Shown here: one piece after another, positions 11,628 to 23,050 of the stretch
How the letters are laid out: each line of letters opens with the position of its first letter
How positions within the stretch are numbered: position 1 is the stretch's first letter
From: Neurospora tetraspora
Taxonomy: Eukaryota; Ascomycota; Sordariomycetes; Sordariales; Sordariaceae
Length of the DNA stretch: 64,000 bases
Assembly (NCBI RefSeq): GCF_033439725.1
Contig: NW_026944383.1
Coordinates: forward strand, 7,378,001-7,442,000
Direction: 5' to 3'
Notes under the pieces: generated by a model
Seen by the model: the letters and a program-made list of their open reading frames with translations, nothing else
Told to the model about the DNA's origin: nothing
Database searches by the model: none
Program-made: the position numbers and the translations under genes

Positions 11628-13842
11628 GATTCAAAAAAAGTTTTCTTGATCGAGGTAGTTCAAGCGCAAAGAGATGGATGAACAAAGGAACTACAAAACT
11701 CAGAGTACTTGGGGAGAAGCCAAGCCTCAAATACCCCGAGTCCATGGCAGAAAAATTAATCATCGCCATCATCACAGTGTTTTGACCTTGACTTAGACCG
11801 TTGTAACCATGCATCTCTCCATGGCGATGGTGTTTTTCTTTGGAAGCGGGACGGATTTAGCTGGGAATAGGCTATTACACGCCAACTTTTTCTCGTTGAG
11901 TCTCGTCGAGAGCGGCCGCTAACCGTTTACCGGATACTAAAGCGTTCCATCAGGTTAGTCAACTTAGTCATTGTTCAGATATAGAATTTGGATTAGAAAT
12001 CGTTGAAGTGTTGTAAGGGTGCGTGATCTGAATCTCGCATTGACATTTGACAAACTGGGCGTGGATTGCGAGGGACAAAATTCCATGCATATGTATAAAC
12101 CCCGCCGGTGTCATCGATCAACACCAGATCTAGCATTGGGTTTCATCGCTTCTAGGCTATAGCTCGCCTTCTACTCAGAGTCCTACTCTGCTTTAAGTCG
12201 GGTGAGGTGATCGAGATGGCATCAGCTGAATAAAGGTGATCATGCCATCACTTCTGTGCATAAAGAAGTAACAGGATTGCAAACTTCATAGGGAAAGGTG
12301 TATAATCAGTGTCGAGATCCATGCAACTAAGTTGGAAGCTCAGAGACTCAGAGACCCCGTCAGTGTATGCTCGGAAACCGGAAACCGGAAATCGAAACAC
12401 TTGCGGTGCTAAACAAGGAGGGTCAGGTTGGATAGTATGCTGTGTCATGTCAAGCAAATAGTTGAAGAGTCTAGATTTGAGATATGAGAGACTATTTGTG
12501 CAACATACCTCTAGGCTGTTACGCCGACAATGGCTTTTGGATATCGTACCCCAAGAACTTCAACCAAGCTTTTTCCACAGGCGAAGCCAAAAAAACAAGC
12601 TTCGCCAAGGGCGGGAGGGAAGAACACCCAAGAAGCAGCAATACACTCAGCTCAATTTCCAGTGCATACACATCGTGTTCTCAGCTCCGACATCTGGCAT
12701 CGTGATCGCGAAGCTCTGCAGAGAAACGGGAGCCTTCGTATGTAGGTCCCGTCCATGTGCAAAAGCAACAGCAACGGTATCATCAATAGCGGGGGTTGTA
12801 TTAGTGGGTAGTAGAATCGAACGATTGTGTGTCGAGTTTCTAGAAGACATCATGATCGGATAGACCGAATTGGTAAATGCTCTCGGTGTTGTTCCGTGTT
12901 GTGTCGTGTTGGGCAGTGTTGTGTCGTGATGCTTGGATCCTGTGCGTGCGTGCGGCGTCGCTTGTCATGTTCAACTCCCAAGCAGCAAGCAGCAAGCTGA
13001 GTCGGACCGTTGGTGGCTGAGGGCTATGTTTCTTTCGGTTGGGCTTGCGCGTTAGGTTATTAATAATGGGGACGTATTGGATTGCTTCTCGAAGGTCCGT
13101 TTCGCAATCTGATGAACTGGGTTGAGGTTTACGATCATTATTGATGGAAGGGGTTGAGGCAGAAATTGGCGACAAGCCCACGAGCTCGTCGAGATCGTTT
13201 GACGTTGCTGGTGGGGCACGGTGGTGGGGTCGAGCGATGGCGCTAGGATTATTGAGGAAAGGGAGATAGGCATATAAGTGTTAGTGGCTAGCAGCCAAAC
13301 CCTGCTGATTCTACCGCTAAGCTTAATGTTTCTTAACAGAGGCAGCGAACTGTAGTTGGATAACGTTCCCGCTACACTCCGAGAACCGTCCCTTGAGGAA
13401 CCTCACCTGCAAGATCTTCAAATCGACAACACCACCTCCATGACAAGGTCTCGTGATCTATCGCTTACAATTACATGAACCGTTAAGATGTCAGAGTCAG
13501 GCTCTTATGTACTGCAGGTCATGGTTCACAGCATATCCCAGCAGAATGGTTCAGGCGTGGAGGGTTGCCCATCCGCTCGCTCCCACCATCTGAAGATCTA
13601 CCCGTTGGTTGGGGGCGCGATGACCACGACACCCTCAACAGACAAAAGTTGGGTCTTGTGTGGTTCAAACAGTAACTCTATTCCAAGTTCTCAAAGTCAA
13701 AAGATCAAAACGCCTATATTTAGCCTCTCTATCTCTATCGCGTTATAATAAGGAAAGACAAAAGGAAACAGTCAAGAGCAGCTCCATCTCCCCATCAATG
13801 TCCTCATCATCCTCAATCCATCCACGCCTTCGCATATCCAAG
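11628..13842. other. intergenic between the first and second BBE oxidases
   Basis: It holds the upstream region of the first oxidase and the downstream region of the second. Only weak overlapping ORFs occur, and a GTGTTGTGTCGTG motif is repeated near 12890-12930. I see no supported gene. Confidence 0.4.
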
Positions 13843-15626
13843 CTACTGCCCACGGCCCCTCGACTTAGCCCCAATCTGACGACCCTGAAAGTTCGACTCA
13901 TGCGTAGACTTAGGGTTCTGGTTGGGGATAATAGGGTTGTAGTAGCTGAACAGGTTGTCGGGGTCATACTGAGCCTTCAACCCACGGAGCTTCTCCAACC
14001 TCCAGGGCTCATAACCGTACATAGACTCAGTCGACTCGTCTCCGTGGGCGTAGTTGACGTAGGTGCTTGGAAGAAGATCGGGGGCACCGGCGTTCCAGAG
14101 ATCGCGAGTCTCTTTGGCCCAGGCAATAGCGGCTTCGTCGAGAGAGGGGTTGGGGTCGTAGGTTACGGCGATGAAGCTGGGTTTGGTGTTAGTGATGAAA
14201 GGGGAAAAGATGGGGGAAGGGGTAAGGACGTACCTAAGAAGACCCCTATCGCGCCACGGATAAGCCGAGGTATCGGGGTCGATAGCGTTGACGCCCTCGT
14301 GCGAGTAATCCTCCATGCTGACGGTCGTCCGCTGGAACTCGGGATACTGCCGGATCTTCTCGTTGTACAAGTCGTAGATCTGGCGCTGGGTAGTGACGTT
14401 CCAGACCTTCAGTCCTGCAGGGTAGTGGACGTGGTTCAAGCCGTAGTCACACAGCGCGCTGTTCATGCCGGTGCCGGACACGCCGGGGATATCGGGGTAA
14501 GGGACGTTACCGTCTTCGGTGGAGACCGCCTCGATGGCGTCGAAAGCATCCAGGTACGGTTGTGCTTCTTCCTTGGAGCCGCGGTAGACAAATGACCAGA
14601 AGATGACGCCTTCGGTCTCGCTGATGCTGGGGATAATGGTGTAGCTGCCCATGTTGAAGGCCATTTCTTTGAGGTGATGACCGGCGTGGTTTCCGTCGTT
14701 GTGGAAGTTGTTGGATGCTTCGAAGACCCTTTCCAGCTTGTCTTGGCTCCAGATGTAGGTCTTGTAGTACCAGGTGTCGACGCCGCGGGGGTAAATCTTC
14801 ATCTCGAGGCTGGTGACGACGCCGAAGTTGTGGCCGGCTCCTTTCATGGCCCAGAAGAGATCGGGGTGTTCCGTCTCGGAGACGGTGATGGCGGTGCCGT
14901 TGGCGAGCACGACGTTGAGCTTGAGGAAGCTGTCGCTGACGACGCCGTAGTAGCCTTCGAGACGGCCGCGGCCACCGCCGAGAGCTGGTCCGAGGAGGCC
15001 AACGCAGGACGTGCTTCCGGATGCTAAGATTTGTGAGTATGGATATAGAGAGCATAGACAGAGAAGACTCACAGGTAACATAACCGGCACTCCACAACTT
15101 CTCCATGATGTTCTTCGCAAACACGCCGCCACCGAGGACGACGCTCTTTCCGTCTGGCTGGATTTCAATCTTGTCAAGGAGGGACATATCGATCTGCATA
15201 CCGTCAAAATCTGACAACGTGCTTGTCATGCCGTGTCTCCGAGCCATGGCAAGGAAGGGGATGCCGTTGGCGTTGGCATATTGAACCTGGTTGGTGTCAG
15301 CTCTGTCCTTGTTACGAGTGACAAAAGGACTGGGGATATACAATCTTGGGGATGTCGTCCTCCGAGTCAGGCTGGACCACCATCTGAATCTTGGGAGTGA
15401 AGAAGGGGTCATATCGAGAGGTACAGTTACCGAATTGCGTATCATCGGGTCCGTAAACATTGGAGTTTGCTGAGAGCTGAGGACCCAGCTCACTGGCAAC
15501 TGTCCTACTTGCCAACTTGTTGCGGGTGAAGTGACAAAGTCCGTTGAGGCATGGCTCCGGGGAAGCACAAGCGAGGGATTGCAAAAGAAGTGCTGAGGAT
15601 ACAGCGAAGCGGTGCAAACGGGTCAT
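13843..15626 (-). CDS. FAD-linked oxidoreductase, BBE-like (second of three)
   Basis: Model: complement(join(13843..14176,14234..15023,15073..15286,15342..15626)), 540 aa. It has a secretion signal (about residues 1-21), a covalent-flavin histidine in ARRHG (His113), and TSCVG at 171-175, so the canonical second flavin-cysteine position is Thr171 with Cys173 two residues on. The BBE segment ends in LKAQYDPDNLFSYYNP, with a basic tail after it. The 57-bp third intron is a multiple of three and open, so it could be misread as coding; its ACTAAC branch site and the matching intron in the 17850 gene support removal. It likely oxidises an alcohol in the secretory pathway or outside the cell. It is divergent from the third oxidase across 2.2 kb. 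Confidence 0.85.
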
Positions 15627-17849
15627 TTTGACTGCTGTTTTTCAGGCTGGCTTGTGATAAGATGGTGATGAGTTGATGTCGAACAGAACCCCTTAACCGT
15701 GGCACCTTTGACGGTTTATATGGATCTTCAACTGCGCGAAGAGGTGATCATCTTTACTACCAGACCTGCCTTTAGTCTTTCGAAATCATCATGATTCAAG
15801 ACGACGAACTTTCAGCCAGTATCATGATATTTCCATCCAAAACCACCCAATTTTCCGCGCCGTCTTCGAGTGTCTGGAGGAGGAGCATCTCTGCAGGTGT
15901 CAACTCCATGGCGTTAACCAACCGCATCCTCGGGTGTTGACAGATTCTGTCCAGATGACAGGATAGCTTTGACGCCACTCCACCATGCGTATCTCTTCAC
16001 GATCTCTTGATACGGACGAGGATATTTTGATGTTGTCTGCAGAACAGAAAACGGAAAGTGCTGGTCGAGCTTTGAGAGAATGAATACTGATGAATCATTC
16101 CAAGCTATCTGGCCGCCGTCCCGTCTGGTGAGGCATAAACAGATTCGCTTCTTTTCAATATCAACTCTGGTGAAGTTGAAAAAGAGTGATGTTACTTGGA
16201 TGTTGTCAGAGGCTGAACTGAAAGGGACTGTAGTGGAGGGCACGTTACAGTCAAGACAGGGCTAGTGGGGTCCTTGACAGCTGATAGCGGCCGATAGGGA
16301 GCTGAGATGGCGGGGCTTCAGGGCTTATCGATAGTGGTTGCATTGGGTTACACTGGCAGCAGCCTGGCGAGCTGTGCCCTGAGCTGTGCCGCCGCAGCAC
16401 GTTTGACGACACAACACCTTTTCCTCTGTCTGGTAACGTCCACGATCCAAGCATGCCACAAACGGGCACAGCTACGGACAAACGCGACAAGCGAGTGTCG
16501 ATAGGCCTAAACGACTCCCAAGCCGCGATGCATAGCAGTGTGTCCTGTCGCACGTGGCAGAGATGCAAACCCAGTCGATCCGGGCATGTTAACTCCATCT
16601 GGCATAATACCATTCATGGACATCTACAACACAACAGCTTGGGATATGGATTGCTGTCAGTGTCACTGCGGCTAAGTCGTACGACCAACTTTTGTTGCTC
16701 TGCCCTGCCAAGGTGACAAGAGTGCAGTTCCGAATCTTCCACACCAGAGATGACCCGAAGACCCGGTTTGGCTTGACACCATCCTGGGCGTCAACCTTGA
16801 TGCTCCTCCAACCGTCACGTTCGACATGAATCACCATCGGCCCGCAAACAGTTCAACACAAAAGTACGGCCGTGATTTTGAGGCAGAGCGTACCTTTGTT
16901 TACTCTCAGCCAGATTAGGAGAAAGATCAGTAGGTTTGATGCCTTCAGCTTTTCTATTACGTTTCCACGCTGACCGAAAAGCATGGCGAATTGGGGACGG
17001 ATACAAGTTTCTTGGATGCTTTCTCATTCAGACAACCTTCTCACCCGTGAGATCTACCCTACCAAGAAAACCAAGTCCATCAAACCATTCTCACTGAGCG
17101 ATTGCGTTCAGGTTGTGATACTTGCAAGCGACTTGTTCCTGCATTGAGGCTGTTTTCTCTTGTCCTCTCTTGTCGAGTGTCAGCTCCCATCTGCTCCATT
17201 CAGAAGTACGCCGAGAAGTTGAGAGCCTCATCAGCAAGCTATCTGTGCCTCTCATACACAATGGGTTAAGGGAGTTTCGGTTTGGGTAGCATCATCATAT
17301 CCATACTTGGGGCTCGTGACCCGTTACATTGTCAACTTCATCATGGTTTGAGACTATGGGCCAATGGACACTCAATCATGGAACCACTCGGTGCCTCGTA
17401 CCTGCGTTGAACAGCATACGACATCATCATGGAGTTTACCTCAAGCAGGTTAACCACCTCAGAATGGCATATGCCTCACAGACATACAAGGGTTGTCGTG
17501 ATAGCTTCAACAACATCGACATTATGATTCATGTTGAAGAATCACCTTATGCGGCCAGGAGAGGATACACCTCTGCTCAGATGCTCGGTTATGCCGTGAT
17601 GCCCTCGTCATTTACCCAACATGGGTGTTGAAGACGACGAAACAATGGTAATCTAGTTGTATAAAGGAAGACTCGTTTCTCTCATTCTCGACGATAATTC
17701 TCATCATCACTCACATCATCATCTCAACATTCACTCATCACTTCAACACTCAAACACCAGACATCAAAACCCCATCTGCCTCTTTCCAGCAACCAACCGC
17801 CTAACAATCTTGAACAGCCTTTTCCGACAAGTCTGCCGAGGACTTCAAG
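15627..17849. promoter_or_regulatory. divergent region between the second BBE oxidase and srdI
   Basis: A 2.2-kb upstream region for both genes. On the minus strand, two out-of-frame ORFs at 15796-16243 have a fairly protein-like composition and could be the remnant of a gene, but I cannot name it. A TATA-like TATAAA lies near 17660. Confidence 0.35.
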
Positions 17850-19415
17850 ATGCATTTGTCTTCCTCCCTCCTCTTCACCTCGGCCCTTCTTGCCGGGGGT
17901 ATCAATGCCTCTCCTGCGACCAACGCCTACCGCCGCCAGAATGCGGACCTGAGAACCATTCTCGATGACACTACCCCGATTCTGTCCAACACCACCAGTG
18001 TGCACTTTCCGGGTTCGGGAGACTTTTTCAGCGCCACCGAGCGTTGGGATGTCTACCGCCCGCCCTCGTACCAGGCCGCTATCACGCCCACCACCGAGGC
18101 TGATATCGTGTCCTTGGTGAAGATGGCTAAGCAGCACAACATCCCCTTCCTTGCTACCGGTGGCCGCCACGGCTATGGTACTACCCTTGGCAGATTACAA
18201 GATGGTCTGGCCATTGACCTCAGCCACTTCAAGGATGTCAAGATTGACAAGCGACGTGAAACCGTAACCATCGGCCCCGGTGTCGTCTTCGCTGATGTCT
18301 TCCCGGTTGTTTCCGATGCTGGCTTCCAGGTCCAGACTGGTACCTGCAGCTGCGTTGGCATGATTGGCGCCACCATTGGCGCCGGAATTGGCCGTCTCGA
18401 CGGTGTTCACGGTCTAGTCATTGACGCTCTCGAGTCCGTCCGCATGGTCACTGCCAACGGCGACATTGTCGAGGCCTCCAAGACCAAGAACCCTGAGCTC
18501 TTCTGGGGTATCCGCGGTGCCGGTGCCAACTTCGGTATCATCACCCAGGCCACCTACAAGATGCACAAGTCCATGGGTGACATCATCAGCTTCGATCTCA
18601 TCTACGAGCCCGAGAAGAACCTCACTCTCTTCAACACCATCGCCAACATGTACCTCCCGCCCGGCCTGACCGTCGAGACCATCATGTCCTACAACCAGAC
18701 CACCGAGAAGCCCACCATCATCGTCAGCAGCACCTACGCCGGCGGCTCCGAGGCCGAGGCCCGCAGGTGGATGCAGCCGCTCCTCCGTCTGAACCCCTGG
18801 TACAAAGACATCAAGGCCATCCCCTGGAAGAAGATGAGCACCGACACCACCCTGGGCTTGGACAAGGAGGCCTGCGCCAACTCTCAGGTCTACGACATCT
18901 ACGGTGTCAACCTCCGCCGCCACGACGCCAACACATGGGTCAAGATCTTCAACAAGCTCGCCAAGCTCTGGAACGAGCAGCCCGCCGCCCGTCCCTCTGC
19001 CGTCGTTCTCGAGACCTGGCCCAACCAAGCCGTCGTCGCCGTTCCTGACTCTCAGACTGCCTACCCCTGGAGAGACGCTACCACCTATGTGTAAGTCGCC
19101 CTCACCCCATTCCCCTTAACTTTTCCCACTCACTAACACAATTCCTACCACAGCTTGATCCAAATGCGCTGGGACGCCCCCGGCAACCCAGTCGAGACCG
19201 TTGCCGACGCTGTGGGCCGCGAGATCCGCGACGACTTGGCCAAGACCTCGGGTTACAACGGCCTCACCGTCTACGTCAACTACGCCCACGGCGACGAGAC
19301 TCTCGAGCAGATGTACGGCCGCAACAAGCTCCCCCGTCTGGCGAAGCTCAAGAAGCAGTATGACCCTTCGTCCATCTTTGGGTTCCACAACCCCCTTCCT
19401 ACTAGCTATCCTTAA
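17850..19415 (+). CDS. srdI: FAD-linked oxidoreductase, BBE-like; aldehyde-restoring oxidase of the sordarial pathway
   Basis: Model: join(17850..19090,19154..19415), 500 aa. It has an N-terminal secretion signal (about residues 1-20), the FAD-binding motif TGGRHG with the covalent histidine at His107, and GTCSCVG with Cys166 at the bicovalent-flavin position. It is the only one of the three local paralogues to keep that cysteine. The C-terminal BBE segment includes LKKQYDPSSIFGFHNP. The single intron falls at the same place as the last intron of the 13843 gene. In Neurospora, the flavin enzyme SrdI re-oxidises the benzylic alcohol shunt product to the salicylaldehyde. The symbol rests on family and on its place at the end of the A-to-I gene order; the other two paralogues are the alternatives. 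Confidence 0.8.
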
Positions 19416-20139
19416 GTGGCTAGCTTAGGATTTCGGGATTGCGCTGAGGTGGTGAGGTGTTTGAAGAGTAATTGGGATGCATATGAGCTGCAGAGCTCAT
19501 GGGTGTTTTAGACTTTTACTTTGGCTTTTGGCTTCCTTGTTTGCGAAAGACTTGACTTCTTGGGGATGGCTATTTGTCTGGTAGTGGTTGTTTCTTTTGT
19601 CTCGCTAGACATTTCCTACTGCTCTTAGAATATTGAGTACACACATAGATAGACATATCAACTATATAGACCTATACATACACTATACATTACAATCACG
19701 GTTTCCAAGTTGAACATCAGATACACAACGAACTTTGGCTTACTATCAGACCGTCTTTGAGCCGCATCAAACAAAGAGTGATGTTCCCAAAGAGCTTATG
19801 TTCAGTAATTTCTCCACCATTTCACAACTCTCGCCACGGGACGGTCTCTTTCGTACATCAATTCCTATTCCCTCTCCTCAGACCGTATTCCTACCTAACC
19901 ATTGCCGTCCTTCCATTACCCCTAACCCACTGACTCGATCTCCTAACCCCAATCCACTTCTACTTATATACCCAGACCCGGACCCGGACCACGCCGGACC
20001 CAACCCCGATCGTCTCCACACCACCACCACCACCAACACCCACCGCCCCACAACACCAAAAAGAATTTTCACATTCTCCGCTTCATAACCCCAACTCCCC
20101 GACCGTCTTCCAACAACAAATCGGACCATATCAGTTCAA
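19416..20139. other. intergenic, srdI 3' region to tRNA-Glu
   Basis: No gene is seen. It includes short A/T-rich ATAGACATATC-like repeats near 19640-19690 and a pyrimidine/ACC-rich stretch (19980-20060) just upstream of the tRNA. Confidence 0.4.
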
Positions 20140-20233
20140 TCGGGTATGGTGTAGCGGTAACATCGTTGACTCTCACTTCTTAGGAGTGACTGCTCTCTCT
20201 CAACAGCCCCGGGTTCGACTCCCGGTATCCGAG
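20140..20233 (+). tRNA. tRNA-Glu (CTC), with 23-nt intron
   Basis: A complete cloverleaf. Acceptor TCGGGTA pairs with TATCCGA (one G-U), then discriminator G. The D-arm is TGTAGCGGTAACA. Anticodon stem GTTGA pairs with TCAAC, with loop CTCTCA plus C and anticodon CTC. The T-arm is CCGGG-TTCGACT-CCCGG. The intron at 20176-20198 sits after position 37, where nuclear tRNA introns always lie. A T-run downstream (20243-20250) can serve as pol III terminator. It lies between srdI and srdH, inside the biosynthetic cluster. Confidence 0.88.
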
Positions 20234-20970
20234 TCTCAAATATCTTTTTTGCCGATTTTCTCCTTTGTTACTTCCCTCTTTTTTTTTTTTCGTTAACTTT
20301 TCTTCGCTGACTGGCATCTTTGCTGTTGAACATGCATGCACACATAATCACCGGAGCTGTAATTTTTTTGAGGTGACGATTTGTTTTTTTTGCGTGGGAC
20401 TTGCGGAAGGGAGTGAGGTTTCTGTGCTGGAACGGTTTTGTTCACGGTGTTGAAAAGCGATCGTGTTGCGTTGCGTTGGGTTGTTGTTATGGGTTGTGTG
20501 TGTGTGCACCTGGACACATTGAAACTATCGCTGCCTTCCATCTGAATCGGAGCCGCACTTGGAATGAATACCTGCCGCGGGAATGATTGATGATCTTTTG
20601 ACTTCGTCAATACCAGCTGGTTTACTTTCGCGTTGTCTCCTGTTAGTTTTGTACTTCAGAGGTTTGGCTACCTAACATCCATCTTTTCCGTTGTCATTAT
20701 CCGTTTCTGTCGTCTGTGCTTGTCTTCCTCCCACCTGTTCATCCCTTCCTTCCTCTTACACATCACCGTCGTTGCCATCCCAATTCTCTACGCTTCTTCC
20801 AATAGGCAAGGAAGCACACCGAAGCCCACTCCTCCATTTCCTGCAATTAGTTTAGACCATCAAAAAAAAAAAAAGAAGTCCGCGCCTGGACACAGGAACG
20901 TCACAGGAGGAGAGATACGAGAGGCTCCACCACACACAACGAAAATCCCGCAAAAAATAAAAAAGAAACA
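20234..20970. other. intergenic between two tRNA genes
   Basis: It contains homopolymer runs (T tracts near 20280 and 20370-20390, an A12 run near 20863) and no supported gene. Confidence 0.45.
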
Positions 20971-21068
20971 TGCCCAATAACAGGATTGAACTGTTGACCT
21001 TCGCATTGACTTGATATCTCGGAAACAAGATATTAGTACGACGCTCTAACCAGCTGAGCTAATCGGGC
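20971..21068 (-). tRNA. tRNA-Ile (AAT), with 24-nt intron
   Basis: Read on the minus strand, acceptor GCCCGAT pairs with ATTGGGC, then discriminator A. The D-arm is GCTC-AGCTGGTTA-GAGC. Anticodon stem TCGTA pairs with TGCGA, and the loop CTAATA plus A gives anticodon AAT. The T-arm is AACAG-TTCAATC-CTGTT. The intron (21030 down to 21007) follows position 37. Confidence 0.9.
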
Positions 21069-21626
21069 TTTGTTGAAAGTTGGGGTTTGGAGTTGAACTT
21101 ATGTTGTTGCACCGACAACGGATGGGATGCGGAATGCGGAGGTTGTCACAGCACGCAAATTATGGGCTGGCGCATCGAAAAGGTCTGGCGAAAGTAGTAA
21201 GATACTGATGACGAAGAGAAGAAGAGAAGGAATCCAAGGTACATTTACACAAGAGATGGGATGGAGGTTCTTATAATGCGATGACAGCCCAGATGGGATG
21301 AAAGGCCATGATCCCCGACAGTGCATATATAGCACGTGCCATCACCGAGTTCAAGGGAACCATCAGATTTCGAGACACTTGACGGTTCTTCAGCGTGCAA
21401 TTTCTGGAGGGAATTAAAGTAAACGCAATTCTTCCCATCACTAATCTCAGGAGAGTTCTGCATCCTTGCATTCAGTATTTCCTGCTTTGAAGCGGATTAA
21501 AGTGGTAGTAATGAGAGTAAAGGAATAACTTATCGAATCTATCATCGCAAACGAGACCCAAGACGATAAGCAAGACGACAACAACAACAACAACAACATC
21601 AGAGACCAACACCCAAAACAAGAAAC
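21069..21626. other. intergenic, tRNA-Ile upstream and srdH 3' side
   Basis: No gene is recognised; a short ACAACAACAACAAC run lies at about 21577-21597. Confidence 0.45.
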
Positions 21627-23050
21627 CTAGACAACAACCTTCCTAGCCCAAGGCACCCTCCCGCCCCTCCCCTCAAACGGCACAAACCTCAAAATCTGTC
21701 CCTGCCTAACCAGCAACACCGAAACCAACAACCCCTTTGCAAAAGTCTCCATATCGCACCAAGGCAGGACAAACCGATCCCAGAACCAGCTCACCCACCC
21801 CTTCTTAACCACCTCCCTAATCATCGCATGGCCGCCATTCCAAATCGGCTTGACTTCGGTCTTTCGATCCTCCTGATACCTTTTGAAGGCACCCTCCAAC
21901 TCCTCCGTCGATGGCTCCTTATCCTCCTCCCCCTTCTCATGTTGTTCAGAAAAAAGAAGGGAGTGCAACTCATTAGCCAACACAGCTCCCGAATGCAACC
22001 CGCACGTCATTCCAAGCCCATTAACACTAGTGCTCTTATGCACCGCATCGCCCACCAGCACGATGCGATCAAAGAACCAGCTGTCAAGAAACCCCTCCTC
22101 CTGGTTCAACATCCTCGTTGACTTTTTCTCCACCTTGGCCCACACATCACCGAACTTCACACTCGGACAGACCGCCACGTCCGCCAGCGAGGCGGCGTAC
22201 TCATCCATTTCCTCTTCCGAGTATCTCGGACCGCGCTCAGCAGTCGGACCACCGGGTAAAGGCTTGAGCGTGACGAACTGCACAATCTCCTTTGTAGCCA
22301 AGCACTGCACCACCGCACCTCCGGGCTCCCCGCCCCCGCCTCTGGACTCGAAGAACACCTCGGGCTCGATGCCCAGGTCCAGGTTGGAAGCCCGGCCGAA
22401 GATGCCGTAGAAGGTCGAGACCATGGGCTTGTTGGCCAGACGGGCCGGGTTGAGCGCGTGCTGGGCCGCGAGCGAGTCCATGATTTGCCGCGTGCGCGAG
22501 TGCACGCCGTCGGCGCCGACGACGATGGAACCGGTGATGAGGGAGCCGTCGGCGAGGTGGACGTGCACGCCGGTGGCGTGGGGGCGGATGTCGGTGACGC
22601 GGGAGTTGACGCGGATGTTGGATTCCCGGCCTTTGAGGTGGGCGTAAAGGATTCTGACGAGCTCGGAGCGGAGGAGGGGGAGGAAGGGGTAGCCGTGGCT
22701 GGTGGTTGGGGTTGGAATTGTTAGTTTGAAGAGATGAAGGTAGGTAGGGAGAGAACTGACTTGTCTTGCATGGCATCCCAGAAGTTGCTGGTGGTGGTTA
22801 CTTGGCCATTGTCGCCGAAGAGACGCTTCTTGTGGTGGATGCCCAAAGCAACCTTTTCAAGGTCCGCGAGGAGGCCGATTTGGTCGAAGAGGCGTACTGT
22901 TTGGGGCCAGGTGAAGAGAAGTTGGCCTGAGATGTTCAGGACGGTGTCTTGTTGTTCTAGTATCACGTAGTCGATGTTGGCCCGTTCAAAGGCGTGGGCC
23001 ATGTAGAGGCCAACAGGCCCGCCACCCACGATGATGACTTTGAAGGTCAT
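21627..23050 (-). CDS. srdH: FAD-dependent monooxygenase (salicylate hydroxylase-like)
   Basis: Model: complement(join(21627..22698,22761..23050)), 453 aa. Class A flavoprotein hydroxylase: dinucleotide-binding IIVGGGPVG at residues 6-14, the HGYPFLPLLRSELVRIL substrate/FAD block right after the intron, the DG motif in VGADGVHSR, and the GD motif in IVLVGDAVH. The C-terminus is hydrophobic (SVLLVRQGQILRF) and could be a membrane anchor, as in several fungal meroterpenoid and polyketide FMOs. The reaction is presumably NAD(P)H- and O2-dependent hydroxylation or epoxidation of an aromatic or alkene intermediate, but no step is assigned to it in the sordarial scheme I recall. The symbol follows from gene order between srdG and srdI. 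Confidence 0.78.
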
